Below, piece after piece: positions 32,114-40,965 of a stretch of 43,768 nucleotides of DNA (within the stretch, counting starts at the first letter, position 1; each line of letters starts with the position of its first letter). Origin of the DNA: an uncultured Oscillospiraceae bacterium. GTDB taxonomy: Bacteria > Bacillota > Clostridia > Oscillospirales > Acutalibacteraceae. Below the pieces are notes generated by a model that worked only from the letters and a program-made list of their open reading frames with translations, was not told where the DNA came from and did no database searches. The stretch spans positions 1 to 43,768 of the forward strand of contig URFG01000011.1 of the NCBI GenBank assembly GCA_900547095.1. Reading direction: 5' to 3'. Made by a program: the position numbers and the translations under genes.

Positions 32114-33748
32114 ATGAATAATACTGTTACTCTTGAAAAAGGAATTTTAAAAACCTGTTTTGAAAAAGTCCGCAAAAATTTTTATGAAAATATAGACCCC
32201 AAAAAGCATGCCGAAACATACTTTATGAGTCCTAATAATCAATATGCAGAGCCGGAATTCACCGGAAAATATTTAGATATTTGTGCATATTTTTATGAAA
32301 CAGAAAAAAGCAAAGTTGCTCTGAATAACGCTAAAATGGTTATTGAGTCCATAAAGTCATATATAAAAGAAGACGGATATTTGGGCTGTCTGGAAAAAGA
32401 ATTTGAATTAAGAGCTTTTTCTGTTTGGAACCACAGCTTTACGGTTTATGGCCTTGCACGTATGTATGAAGTAACCAAAGATCCTGAAATAGGGGCTTTG
32501 GCTGAGAAAGCGGCGGGCTGGATACTTAACGTTTATGCTGATTGTACAAACCCTGATATTCTTAACGCAACAAATGAAGGTTCTGAAAACCTTACAACAA
32601 TATTTTCTATTATTTATATGTATAAAGTTACCGGGGATAAAAAATATTCGGAATTTGTAAAAAAAGTTTTAGCACATTGCGAAAATACCGATATGAATTT
32701 AATATCCTTTGATAATCTTTTAAATCTTCGTTCCAAAAAAGGAATAGAAATGCTGGTTGTATTTTTAGGAGTATTGTATTACGGTCAGCTTTTAAATGAC
32801 GAAAACGCTGTAAATGCAGCTAAAAGATATTGGCAAAATATTAAGGATACGCAAATCCGAAACACAGGTAACGGTACAATAAAAGAACATTGGACAGAAG
32901 GCGGAAATGCCCCGAGATTTTTACCTACTGAAGAAAAACCTAATGAAACATGTGTTGCTGTCGGATGGATGGAATTATCACTTGCTTTGTTTTATTCGGA
33001 ACAAGATCCTAAATATCTTGATGCAATTGAAAAAACTCTTTTTAATCATCTAATAGGTTCTTTTGATAACTCCGGCGAAGATTTCGCTTATTATCAGGGA
33101 AATTACGGGAAGAAAATATTCAGAACTAATGAAGGATATTATCAATGCTGCAGATACAGAGGCTTTACAATTTTTAGTTATTTAAAAGAATATCTCTATT
33201 ATTTAAATAATGATATAGTTATTCCGATGATATATACCGAATCAAAATTTGTTACAGATGAATTAAGCATTGAACAACACACGGATTATCCTAAATCAGG
33301 AGAAATAGTTTTTGAAGTTCAAAGCAAAAAAGACTATAAACTTCTCTTGAGAATTCCCGATTGGTGCAAAAATTATTCGATTTTGGTAAACAGTAATGAG
33401 ACTGTTCCGGAAATATATAATGGATTTTTGAAAATTAATATTTCAAAAGGAAATACAAAAATCGAATTGAATTTTGCTACAAAAGTTGAGAAAACGAAAA
33501 ATGTAATTAACAATAAAAATTATCTTAGCTTTAATTACGGTCCGCTTCTATTGGCGCTTGATTCGCATTATGGAAATTCTATCGAGGATTGTATAGACGA
33601 GAATTCTGCGGTTGAAAAAATTGCCGTTGAAGGCGAAGAAAGTTTAGTAAGGTTTAAAACAGATGGAATAAATCTGATTGATTTTGCTTCTGCAGGCACA
33701 ATTAATCCGGATAAAGATTTATACACTGTTTATATTAAAGCAAAATAG
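32114..33748 (+). CDS. GH127-like (DUF1680) glycoside hydrolase, cytoplasmic
   Basis: A 544-residue protein of the beta-L-arabinofuranosidase-like (PF07944) superfamily, with an alpha/alpha-barrel in the first two thirds and beta-sandwich parts after. Glu278 and Cys280 in NETC, and Cys345-Cys346 in YYQCCRYRG, match the spacing pattern of the zinc-thiolate active site of Bifidobacterium HypBA1, where one of the paired cysteines is the nucleophile. There is no signal peptide, so it works on imported oligosaccharides. It is the first gene of the cluster. Beta-L-arabinofuranoside or another pentose/deoxyhexose linkage is possible. The exact activity is not shown. Confidence 0.85.
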   Translation: MNNTVTLEKGILKTCFEKVRKNFYENIDPKKHAETYFMSPNNQYAEPEFTGKYLDICAYFYETEKSKVALNNAKMVIESIKSYIKEDGYLGCLEKEFELRAFSVWNHSFTVYGLARMYEVTKDPEIGALAEKAAGWILNVYADCTNPDILNATNEGSENLTTIFSIIYMYKVTGDKKYSEFVKKVLAHCENTDMNLISFDNLLNLRSKKGIEMLVVFLGVLYYGQLLNDENAVNAAKRYWQNIKDTQIRNTGNGTIKEHWTEGGNAPRFLPTEEKPNETCVAVGWMELSLALFYSEQDPKYLDAIEKTLFNHLIGSFDNSGEDFAYYQGNYGKKIFRTNEGYYQCCRYRGFTIFSYLKEYLYYLNNDIVIPMIYTESKFVTDELSIEQHTDYPKSGEIVFEVQSKKDYKLLLRIPDWCKNYSILVNSNETVPEIYNGFLKINISKGNTKIELNFATKVEKTKNVINNKNYLSFNYGPLLLALDSHYGNSIEDCIDENSAVEKIAVEGEESLVRFKTDGINLIDFASAGTINPDKDLYTVYIKAK

Positions 33749-33762
33749 GGAGGAAACAAAAT

Positions 33763-34740
33763 ATGAAACTTAAATATTCAGTATTTCTTGGAAATGTCGG
33801 AAATTGCTTTGACAGGTACTGCAGAGAGTATTCAAAGCCGTTTTCTTTAACTGAGCTGTTTGAAAGATGCAAAAGTATAAAACAGCTTGACGCAGTGGAT
33901 CTTGTTATGGATTGGGAAATGCTCAAAATAACAGACAAGATTGAAAAATGCTTAAAAGCAACCGGACTGAATGTCGGCTCACTCGCAGTGGATACTTTTA
34001 CAAATCCGATCTATAAAAAAGGAAGTTTATCATCCACTGAAAAAGAAGTGAGAGACAGAGCTCTATCAGATGCTAAAAAAGTCATAGATTTTGCAGAAAA
34101 AATAGGATGCAAGACAGTTACCTTATGGCCGGGCCAGGACGGATATGACTATCTTTTTGCCGCAGATTATATTAAGGAAAGACAACTGTTTTCAGACGGA
34201 GTAAAAGAACTTTGTGAGTATAACCCGAAAATCAACATTACTTTAGAGTACAAAATAAAAGAGCCAAGAACTCATTCATATATAAGCACTGTAGGTTCAA
34301 CTCTTTTAATGATTGAAAAAATAAATCTTCCGAATGTAGGTATCGCTCTTGACTATGGACACGCCGCTTTGGGATATGAAACTCCTGCAGAAGCAGTAGC
34401 AATGTGTAAAATGTATGGCGATAGGCTGATGCATATTCATATTAATGACAATTATAGGCTGTGGGATGACGATATGATTGTCGGAACAGTGCACACACTT
34501 GAATTTATAGAATTCCTGTATTGGCTTAAAAAGACTGATTATAACGGTTATTTGGTTATTGATCAATTCCCATACAGAGAAGATGGAAAAGATGCGGTGG
34601 AAGAGAGTGCAAATTGGCTTGATTGGCTTCAGGAAGTTACAGAATCAATCAGCGATGAAGAATTTGAAAGAGTAATCGCGGCTCGTGACGGAGTAGAGTC
34701 AAGCAAATTTATGAGGAAAATTTTATCGGGGAGAAAATAA
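33763..34740 (+). CDS. TIM-barrel sugar isomerase, L-rhamnose isomerase-like
   Basis: A 325-residue xylose-isomerase-like barrel. Metal ligands are visible as Glu in NITLEYK, Asp in IALDYGHA, His in MHIHINDN and Asp in YLVIDQF. This Glu-Asp-His-Asp set, the D-x-x-H in LDYGH and the DDD after the histidine recall the Pseudomonas stutzeri-type L-rhamnose isomerase more than D-tagatose 3-epimerase, whose last ligand is Glu (family knowledge from memory). The rhaD neighbour one base downstream supports isomerisation of L-rhamnose to L-rhamnulose. It is shorter than the stutzeri enzyme (about 430), so the assignment is moderate. AGGGAGG precedes the ATG. Confidence 0.72.
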   Translation: MKLKYSVFLGNVGNCFDRYCREYSKPFSLTELFERCKSIKQLDAVDLVMDWEMLKITDKIEKCLKATGLNVGSLAVDTFTNPIYKKGSLSSTEKEVRDRALSDAKKVIDFAEKIGCKTVTLWPGQDGYDYLFAADYIKERQLFSDGVKELCEYNPKINITLEYKIKEPRTHSYISTVGSTLLMIEKINLPNVGIALDYGHAALGYETPAEAVAMCKMYGDRLMHIHINDNYRLWDDDMIVGTVHTLEFIEFLYWLKKTDYNGYLVIDQFPYREDGKDAVEESANWLDWLQEVTESISDEEFERVIAARDGVESSKFMRKILSGRK

Positions 34741-34741
34741 A

Positions 34742-35554
34742 ATGGAAAATATAATCAATTCAGAGTTAATTAAAAGTGTTGGCAGTACTGCTGATAATAT
34801 GTACAGATTAGGCTGGAACGAAAGAAACGGCGGTAATATAAGCATTTTGCTTGAAGAGAATGAAATAAAGCCTTATTTAGACACGACAAAGGTTATTAGA
34901 AAACTACCTTTAGAAGTGAATTTTAAAGAACTTTCAGGAAAATACTTTTTAGTAACAGGAACCGGAAAATATTTTAAAAATATAAGTAAGGATCCTGAAA
35001 GGAATTTAGGAATAATAAGGATATCTGATGACGGAAGCTGTTCGGAATTGTTATGGGGATTTAACGACGGCGGAACATATACAAGTGAAATACATATGCA
35101 CCTTGCAGCGCATATGCAGAGACTTAAAAAGGATAAAAACCAAAAGGTTGTTATGCATGCGCATCCTACTAATCTTGTTTCTATGACGCATATATTCCCC
35201 TGGGATGAAAAAGAGTTTACAAGAACTCTTTGGCAAATGTGTACAGAATGTATAGTAATTTTTCCTGAAGGAATTTCGGTTTTGCCGTGGATGGTAAGCA
35301 GCAGTGCAAAAATCGGACTTGCAAGTGCCGAAAAATTTAAAGATTTCAGAATTTTAGTCTGGGCTCTGCACGGTTGCACTGCCACAGGAACTTCCCTTGA
35401 CGAGGCATTTGGATTGCTTGAAACAGTTGAAAAAGCAGCTGAAATATATATAAATATTGCAGGAAAAGGCGAGAGAAAGAGTATTGATGATGAAATGCTT
35501 AAAAATGTTGCTAAAGCATTCAATCTTAATGTAAGAGAAGGTTGGCTCAATTAA
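34742..35554 (+). CDS. rhaD: L-rhamnulose-1-phosphate aldolase
   Basis: A class II aldolase (AraD/FucA/RhaD family) of 270 residues that splits L-rhamnulose 1-phosphate into DHAP and L-lactaldehyde. The phosphate-binding region GWNERNGGNIS is present. Zinc ligands are His139 and His141 in MHAHP and His210 in ALHGC, and the catalytic Glu116 lies in TSEIHMHLAAH. Length and motif spacing fit RhaD better than FucA (about 215). It follows the isomerase directly and precedes the GH78 gene. No rhamnulokinase gene accompanies it. Confidence 0.9.
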   Translation: MENIINSELIKSVGSTADNMYRLGWNERNGGNISILLEENEIKPYLDTTKVIRKLPLEVNFKELSGKYFLVTGTGKYFKNISKDPERNLGIIRISDDGSCSELLWGFNDGGTYTSEIHMHLAAHMQRLKKDKNQKVVMHAHPTNLVSMTHIFPWDEKEFTRTLWQMCTECIVIFPEGISVLPWMVSSSAKIGLASAEKFKDFRILVWALHGCTATGTSLDEAFGLLETVEKAAEIYINIAGKGERKSIDDEMLKNVAKAFNLNVREGWLN

Positions 35555-35572
35555 GTTTTAAGGAGAGCTTTT

Positions 35573-37528
35573 ATGAACGGTAAATGGATTTGGAAACTCG
35601 GAGATTTTGAAAAATATCATTGTTCCGATTATTTATTGAGCAGAGAAGAGCGCGGCACAATAGTTCCGTGTTTTTATGAAGTTCCTTATTATAGCAGAAC
35701 GGTTAGATTTTCAAAAAAAGTAAATATACCGAAAGAAGAAGAAATAAAAGTTTTTTCCGACGGACAATTTTGTTTGAGTTTTGACGGACAGAGATATTCC
35801 TATCAAAGTTCATATATAATACCGGAGGGCGAACATACTATTCGTGTTTCGGTTTGTAACAAAAGCGGAATGTGCGCGCTCAAAATCATCGGTGAAAATA
35901 TTTTTACCGATGAAACCTGGAATGTCGATTGTTTGAACGGAATTTCTTCTAAGGCTGTCAGTTCACCTTTATGCGCTTTTAGTAAGAGAGTTCCGAGCGA
36001 TTATAAATTTCCTAAAAAGAAAATTGAAATCAAAACGGATAAAACTTCAAATGATGAGCGAATTATTGATTTTGGGAAAGAAGTTTTAGCAGAGCTTAAA
36101 ATCAAATCTTCAAATGAAATTAACGCGGAGGTCTTTTATGGTGAAAGTTATGGGGAAGTTTTCAGCGACAGATGCGTAATAATCGATAAAATCGAGAAAA
36201 AAAAGAATGTTAATTTGCCGGTTAGAGCTTGCAGATATGTAAGATTTAAGGGATCGGTTGACTTTAAAATCGAGGCCTTTTATCCTTATCTGCCTTTAAA
36301 GGATAGATCTGATTTTAAAACGGAAAGTATTCTTAAAGATATTTATGATACTTCTAAATATACTTTAGAACTTTGCAGCAGGATGTTCTTTTTAGATGGT
36401 ATTAAACGAGATAAATGGCCTTGGAACGGTGACGCTTATATCACCGCAAAAATGAACTATTATTCTTTTAATGATTTTGAAATAGTTAAAAGAACGTTAA
36501 ATCTTCTCCGAGGGAACTATTCTGTTATTTCGTCACCGAATTATATTTTGGAGTATTCATTTTATTGGTTTATGATGCTCAAGGAATATTATTTATTCTC
36601 CGGTGATTTAAATTTTATAAAAGACTCTTATGAGAGCGCGAAGGAACTAATAGCTTTTTATATTAAAAATACCGATTCCGACGGATTTGTTCCTCATATA
36701 CCGAGCACTTGGCTGTTTATCGATTGGCACGATATAAACAGAAACGGAGCAGTGTGCGTTATACAGATGCTTTATTGCATTTCTCTAAAATGTATGGCGG
36801 AATTTGCAGCCCTTTGCAAAGAAGAGGAAGATAATAAGTATTATACAAAGCTTTACAAAAGTCTTTATAAAAAAATAAATCTCTGCTTTTGGGATGAAAA
36901 TTTAGGCGGTTATGTTTCTTCAATTGTCAACGGTGTTAAGACAAAAGAAATACGCCGTCACCAAAATTATATCGCCGTAATTTATGGATTTGCCGATAAA
37001 CATAAAACAGAAACGATAATTAAAAATGTCGTAAGAAATGAAAATATTCCTAAAATAACCACACCGTTTTTCAAATTCTTTGAATATGATCTCTTATGCA
37101 AATGCGGTTATATCAAAGAAGCATTTAACGGGATTGAAAATTATTGGGGAAAAATGATTAAACTTGGCGCAACCACTATTTGGGAAGAGTTTGACGACTC
37201 TATGTCAGGCGAAGAGCATTATGCTATGTACGGCGAGCCATACGATAAAAGTCTTTGCCATGCCTGGGGAGCCGGTCCGCTTTACTTCATAGGAAGATAC
37301 GTTGCAGGTATTAAACCTGAGAGTCCCGGTTATGAAAAGTTTTCAGTATCTCCTATTACGGATTTAGGAAATTTCAGCGCAAAAATACCTATCGGTGGAA
37401 AAATTGTTGAAATAATTTTCAAAGATAAGATTTTAACTGTTTTATCCGATAAAAGTGGAGGAAAACTTCTTTTTAAAGGAAAAAGTTATCCTATTATCCC
37501 GGGAAAGGAAATTAACGTCACTGTTTAA
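35573..37528 (+). CDS. GH78 alpha-L-rhamnosidase, cytoplasmic
   Basis: A 651-residue glycosidase that frees terminal L-rhamnose. An N-terminal beta-sandwich (KWIWKLGDFEKYH at its start) is followed by the (alpha/alpha)6 catalytic barrel. Family motif DGIKRDKWPWNGDAY begins at Asp275, with acidic positions 275, 280 and 287 at the spacing known for catalytic residues of the family. TTIWEEFDDSM, SLCHAWGAGPLYF and the closing GIKPESPGYEKFSVSP are typical. No signal peptide is seen, so substrates must be imported first. AAGGAGAG precedes the ATG. It is the last gene of the cluster. Confidence 0.88.
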   Translation: MNGKWIWKLGDFEKYHCSDYLLSREERGTIVPCFYEVPYYSRTVRFSKKVNIPKEEEIKVFSDGQFCLSFDGQRYSYQSSYIIPEGEHTIRVSVCNKSGMCALKIIGENIFTDETWNVDCLNGISSKAVSSPLCAFSKRVPSDYKFPKKKIEIKTDKTSNDERIIDFGKEVLAELKIKSSNEINAEVFYGESYGEVFSDRCVIIDKIEKKKNVNLPVRACRYVRFKGSVDFKIEAFYPYLPLKDRSDFKTESILKDIYDTSKYTLELCSRMFFLDGIKRDKWPWNGDAYITAKMNYYSFNDFEIVKRTLNLLRGNYSVISSPNYILEYSFYWFMMLKEYYLFSGDLNFIKDSYESAKELIAFYIKNTDSDGFVPHIPSTWLFIDWHDINRNGAVCVIQMLYCISLKCMAEFAALCKEEEDNKYYTKLYKSLYKKINLCFWDENLGGYVSSIVNGVKTKEIRRHQNYIAVIYGFADKHKTETIIKNVVRNENIPKITTPFFKFFEYDLLCKCGYIKEAFNGIENYWGKMIKLGATTIWEEFDDSMSGEEHYAMYGEPYDKSLCHAWGAGPLYFIGRYVAGIKPESPGYEKFSVSPITDLGNFSAKIPIGGKIVEIIFKDKILTVLSDKSGGKLLFKGKSYPIIPGKEINVTV

Positions 37529-37542
37529 AATTGTTTACTAAT

Positions 37543-37582
37543 AAAAAATGTTTGGTAGCAAATAAACTACCAAACATTTTTT
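37543..37582. terminator. Bidirectional terminator between convergent glycosidase genes
   Basis: AAAAAATGTTTGGTAG (37543-37558) pairs perfectly with CTACCAAACATTTTTT (37567-37582), 16 bp with an 8-base loop, and T runs on both strands. It serves both the GH78 gene and the convergent GH2 gene. Confidence 0.9.
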
Positions 37583-37591
37583 ATTTAATAT

Positions 37592-39991
37592 TTAAGAAAT
37601 ATGATTTATGGTTTTTACCGTTAATTGCTCTTTTACCGTTTTTTCATCAAGGTCTAAAACCGTGATGATAACAGGCTCTTTTGAGTAAATATCAAAATAG
37701 TTGTCGCTCAGCACCGAGTCGGCCTCTTTGAAATCAAGTTCCGTTCTGTAAGTAAAGCAATCAGAAGAAATTTTGATTTTTGTCTGTCCGTTTTCGGTGA
37801 AAACCTCTGTTTTTATATCGGGGGTCTTAAATTCAAATCTCTTAGCCTTGCAGAAAAGCACGGTGGAGCTTGAAAGCTTTTTATTATTTTTAGAATAAAG
37901 CTCGGTTATAAATACTCTTTCTTCCTCGTGGCCTTTAATAAATTCATCGAGGTAAAGAGTGGTTTTATCTTCGCTTTCAAGTGATCTGCAGGTGGCTTTG
38001 AATTCATCGGAAGCAATAAGCTTGTTTGAGTTATCCACTATCATCCATTTGACAGTACCCTCAAAATCTTCTAAAGTTTCATTTGAAAGATTGAGCTTTA
38101 TTTTTGTTCCTGTATCCTCGGCAGAAAGCAAAACAGGCGCGAAAAATCTTTTTGCAAAATAGTGGAGCGCTTTCCAGCGGCCGAAATAGTCTATTGACGA
38201 CCAGGAGGCGACGGGCCAGCAGTCGTTAAGCTGCCAATAAAGTGCGCCTTTGCAGCGCTCTCTGTGTCGGCGCATATGCTCCACTCCATAACGCATAGCG
38301 TCTGCCTGGTTAAGCTGTGATATATAGGATAAGTCTTCCATATCCTTGGCATAAAGATAATTTTCAGAGGCATAGCTTAAAATTTTGAGGTTGGCATTTC
38401 CGCTTTTCTGATGTGATTCCATAACCTTTGAGAAAGGATTAAGATCCTTTTCTTCGGCAAACGATCTTATCGTTTTCATTCCGGGGAATGATTGAAATCC
38501 GAATTCGCTTAAAAATCTGAAATAATGCTTGCGGTATTCTTCAAAAGGTTTGTTTCCGTGCCAAACAGTCCAGAAATGCTGATCACCGCAGTTTTCATCT
38601 TGCGCGTTTCGACGAAAACACCAATCAGATGAGGGCGATGAAGGCCAGTAAAAAATCTGAGGGGAATACGAATAAACTATTTCCGGCATAACCGTCTGAT
38701 AAAGTTCAAAGTAATCACGATATTTATCGTGAGCGTTATAAGGTCCGCCTTTTATATAACTCATCATTTCTTCGACTTCATTGTTTCCGCAAAAAAGGCC
38801 GATACTTGCGTGATGTCTGATTCTTCTGATATTGTCTTTTAATTCGGCACTGATATTTTCTTTCATGTGTGACGAAAGAAGAATATCATAGCAGGCAATC
38901 ATAAAGTCCTGCCAGATAAGAAGTCCGTACTTATCGCAGAGGTCATAAAAATAATCCTCGGGGAAATATGCTCCGCCCCAAACCCTTATGCAATTATAAT
39001 TTGCTTTAATACAATCTTTTAAAAGTCGTTCGGTTTTTTCTTCCGTTACTCTTGCAAGGATGTTATCCATTGGTATGTAATCTCCGCCCATTGCAAATAT
39101 CTTTTTGCCGTTTACTATAATAACAAAGCCTCTGCCGTATTCGTCGGGCTCGTTTTCAACGGTGACGGTGCGAAGACCTATTTTTTTGGAAAGCGACCGG
39201 CCGTCTGCTGTTTTTACCGTAACAGTATAAAGCGGCTGATCGCCGTAACCGTTAGGCCACCAAATCTGAGGATCAGAGATCTCTATGTGATAATTTCCGT
39301 CGATATCGCGGGAAGCTGTATAAACCTTGTCATCTTTTTCCGCGGTAATCTCATAGTCGCCTTCGTAATCTCCTATAATTTCGGGAGTGATATCAAGCGT
39401 AACGGAGTTTTCGCGGTGGTGCTGAATTATTTTGAAATTATCAAGGCTGTAATCGAAAGCCAAAAATTCAATCTTTCGCCATATTCCCATATCGGGAAGC
39501 TTCGGACCCCAGTCCCAGCCGGACATACAAAAAGCTTTTCTTATCTGCGAAACACCTTTAAGGCAATCTTCTCCGACTTTAAGCGGATGCTGTTTTTGCA
39601 GCCGCTCCATTTCAAGTATAGGACTGTGGAAATAAAGAAATAACTTGTTTTTCCCCTCTTTTATAAACTTTGAAGTGTCTATATCATAAGTCCTGTGCAT
39701 ATTATCCGTTTGAGCTAACATATGATCGTTTAAATAAATGTCACAGATAGTATCAAGACCAAAAAACCTTAAAATGCGGTATTTCTTTTTGAGATCCTCT
39801 TTTTTCACCTCAAATTCGGTTTCAAAAGAGCAGTCCTCTCTAGATAGCTCGCAGGTTTTATATTCGTTATCCCTGTAAAACGGATCGTCAATAAGCTTGT
39901 TCTCAAGCAAGACCGAATAAAGCGAGCAGGGCGGATCTATATTTTTGATTTTTGTATCCCGGAATTTAAATTCGAAGTTTTTGATTTCCAT
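37592..39991 (-). CDS. GH2 beta-mannosidase
   Basis: A 799-residue family 2 glycosidase that removes terminal beta-mannose. It has an N-terminal jelly-roll sugar-binding domain, the hallmark GWDWGPKLPDMGIWRKIE of beta-mannosidases, and the TIM-barrel with acid/base Glu405 (FCGNNEVEE) and nucleophile Glu496 (LSEFGFQSFPG). No signal peptide is present, so it is intracellular. The AraC-type gene lies upstream on the same strand, 50 bases away, and is the likely regulator. The ribosome site AAGGAGG is in the loop of a small hairpin. Confidence 0.93.
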   Translation of the reverse strand: MEIKNFEFKFRDTKIKNIDPPCSLYSVLLENKLIDDPFYRDNEYKTCELSREDCSFETEFEVKKEDLKKKYRILRFFGLDTICDIYLNDHMLAQTDNMHRTYDIDTSKFIKEGKNKLFLYFHSPILEMERLQKQHPLKVGEDCLKGVSQIRKAFCMSGWDWGPKLPDMGIWRKIEFLAFDYSLDNFKIIQHHRENSVTLDITPEIIGDYEGDYEITAEKDDKVYTASRDIDGNYHIEISDPQIWWPNGYGDQPLYTVTVKTADGRSLSKKIGLRTVTVENEPDEYGRGFVIIVNGKKIFAMGGDYIPMDNILARVTEEKTERLLKDCIKANYNCIRVWGGAYFPEDYFYDLCDKYGLLIWQDFMIACYDILLSSHMKENISAELKDNIRRIRHHASIGLFCGNNEVEEMMSYIKGGPYNAHDKYRDYFELYQTVMPEIVYSYSPQIFYWPSSPSSDWCFRRNAQDENCGDQHFWTVWHGNKPFEEYRKHYFRFLSEFGFQSFPGMKTIRSFAEEKDLNPFSKVMESHQKSGNANLKILSYASENYLYAKDMEDLSYISQLNQADAMRYGVEHMRRHRERCKGALYWQLNDCWPVASWSSIDYFGRWKALHYFAKRFFAPVLLSAEDTGTKIKLNLSNETLEDFEGTVKWMIVDNSNKLIASDEFKATCRSLESEDKTTLYLDEFIKGHEEERVFITELYSKNNKKLSSSTVLFCKAKRFEFKTPDIKTEVFTENGQTKIKISSDCFTYRTELDFKEADSVLSDNYFDIYSKEPVIITVLDLDEKTVKEQLTVKTINHIS

Positions 39992-39992
39992 A

Positions 39993-40016
39993 ATAAAAGC
40001 CTCCTTGTGCTTTTAT
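39993..40016 (-). promoter_or_regulatory. Hairpin presenting the Shine-Dalgarno of the beta-mannosidase gene
   Basis: ATAAAAGC (39993-40000) and GCTTTTAT (40009-40016) form an 8-bp stem whose 8-base loop holds most of AAGGAGG, two bases before the ATG at 39991. The fold could modulate ribosome access. The structure is seen; its effect is inferred. Confidence 0.4.
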
Positions 40017-40041
40017 AATAAACCCGAATTTAAATTTTTTC

Positions 40042-40866
40042 TTATGATTTGTTTTTATTTTTATGAGATATTTTTCTGTAATCGGTAGGGGATATGCCGT
40101 AAAACTTTTTAAATGCATTGCTGAAATATGAATGCGAGTTAAATCCGGAGCAAAATCCCGCTTCTGTAACGCTAAGTCCCGTAAGTTCTAATAAAACCGC
40201 CGAATAAGCAAGCCTTTTTTCGCTTAAATAATCCTGGAATGTTTTTCCCGAGTTCTTGTGAAAATGCACTGAAAAAGCCGATTTTGAGTATCCGAATTTT
40301 TTAGCGGTTTCTTCTAAAGTCAATGGCTCTTTAAAATTTGCATCTATATATTCCATCGCTTTTTTAACTGTGCTTTGTTCCTTTTTGCTGAATTCCCCGT
40401 CTTTAGAAGCAAGAATAAGAAATATCGCTTCAAGGCGGTTTTTTATGATTTCTTTTTTATATGAGATATCTTTATCGTAAATTTCAGAAAGATATGAGAA
40501 GGAGTTTTTTATAAAATCTGTTTCTTCATCATTGAATGTGAATTCTTTAATACTTAAAGAGTCGGCGATTTTTTTGGCGGTGTCCGTTAAAAGCTGAGGC
40601 CCGAAATGAACCGTTATAAGCAAAGGCGGCTCGCCGTTAAGCCGAAGAGAATGGATATCTGTGGGGTCGACGAAAATAAGCCCGTTTTTATTCACCGTTT
40701 TTTGTCTGCCGTCAATATAATGGTCAAATGCTCCGTCTTCCACCCACTCAAATTCATAAAAATCGTGCATATGAAAATTAAAAGAACTTGTAAGTCTTTT
40801 CTTGCTGATATTAAGCGAATAAAAGCTTTCTGAATCTCCGAGCCTTTCCGGGTAATTCTTATTCAT
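40042..40866 (-). CDS. AraC family transcription regulator with cupin sensor domain
   Basis: A 274-residue regulator. The N-terminal cupin-like arm (FNFHMHDFYEFEWVEDGAF, then GLIFVDPTDIHSL) binds a sugar in related proteins. The C-terminal double helix-turn-helix has LTLEETAKKFGYSKSAFSVH and FCSGFNSHSYFSNAFKKFYG followed by SPTDYRK. It lies directly upstream of the beta-mannosidase gene on the same strand and probably activates it in response to mannosides. A TATAAT is seen at 40888-40893 on the minus strand but without a well-spaced -35. GGAGGG precedes the ATG. Confidence 0.92.
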   Translation of the reverse strand: MNKNYPERLGDSESFYSLNISKKRLTSSFNFHMHDFYEFEWVEDGAFDHYIDGRQKTVNKNGLIFVDPTDIHSLRLNGEPPLLITVHFGPQLLTDTAKKIADSLSIKEFTFNDEETDFIKNSFSYLSEIYDKDISYKKEIIKNRLEAIFLILASKDGEFSKKEQSTVKKAMEYIDANFKEPLTLEETAKKFGYSKSAFSVHFHKNSGKTFQDYLSEKRLAYSAVLLELTGLSVTEAGFCSGFNSHSYFSNAFKKFYGISPTDYRKISHKNKNKS

Positions 40867-40930
40867 ATTTCCGCCCTCCGTTCGATAATTATATTATCAC
40901 AGTTTTTATTCCTCTTCAAGGGGCATAAAA

Positions 40931-40962
40931 AATTCCTCCCGCAAATATTTGCGGGAGGAATT
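40931..40962 (-). terminator. Strong terminator after the cyclophilin gene
   Basis: AATTCCTCCCGCAAAT (40931-40946) and ATTTGCGGGAGGAATT (40947-40962) form a continuous perfect palindrome, followed on the minus strand by a T run. It ends the dacF-like and cyclophilin genes. Confidence 0.88.
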
Positions 40963-40965
40963 AAA

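Noticed and set aside
34873..35550. 225-codon minus-strand frame opposite rhaD
   Set aside because: It mirrors rhaD codons and has no recognisable domain or start signal.
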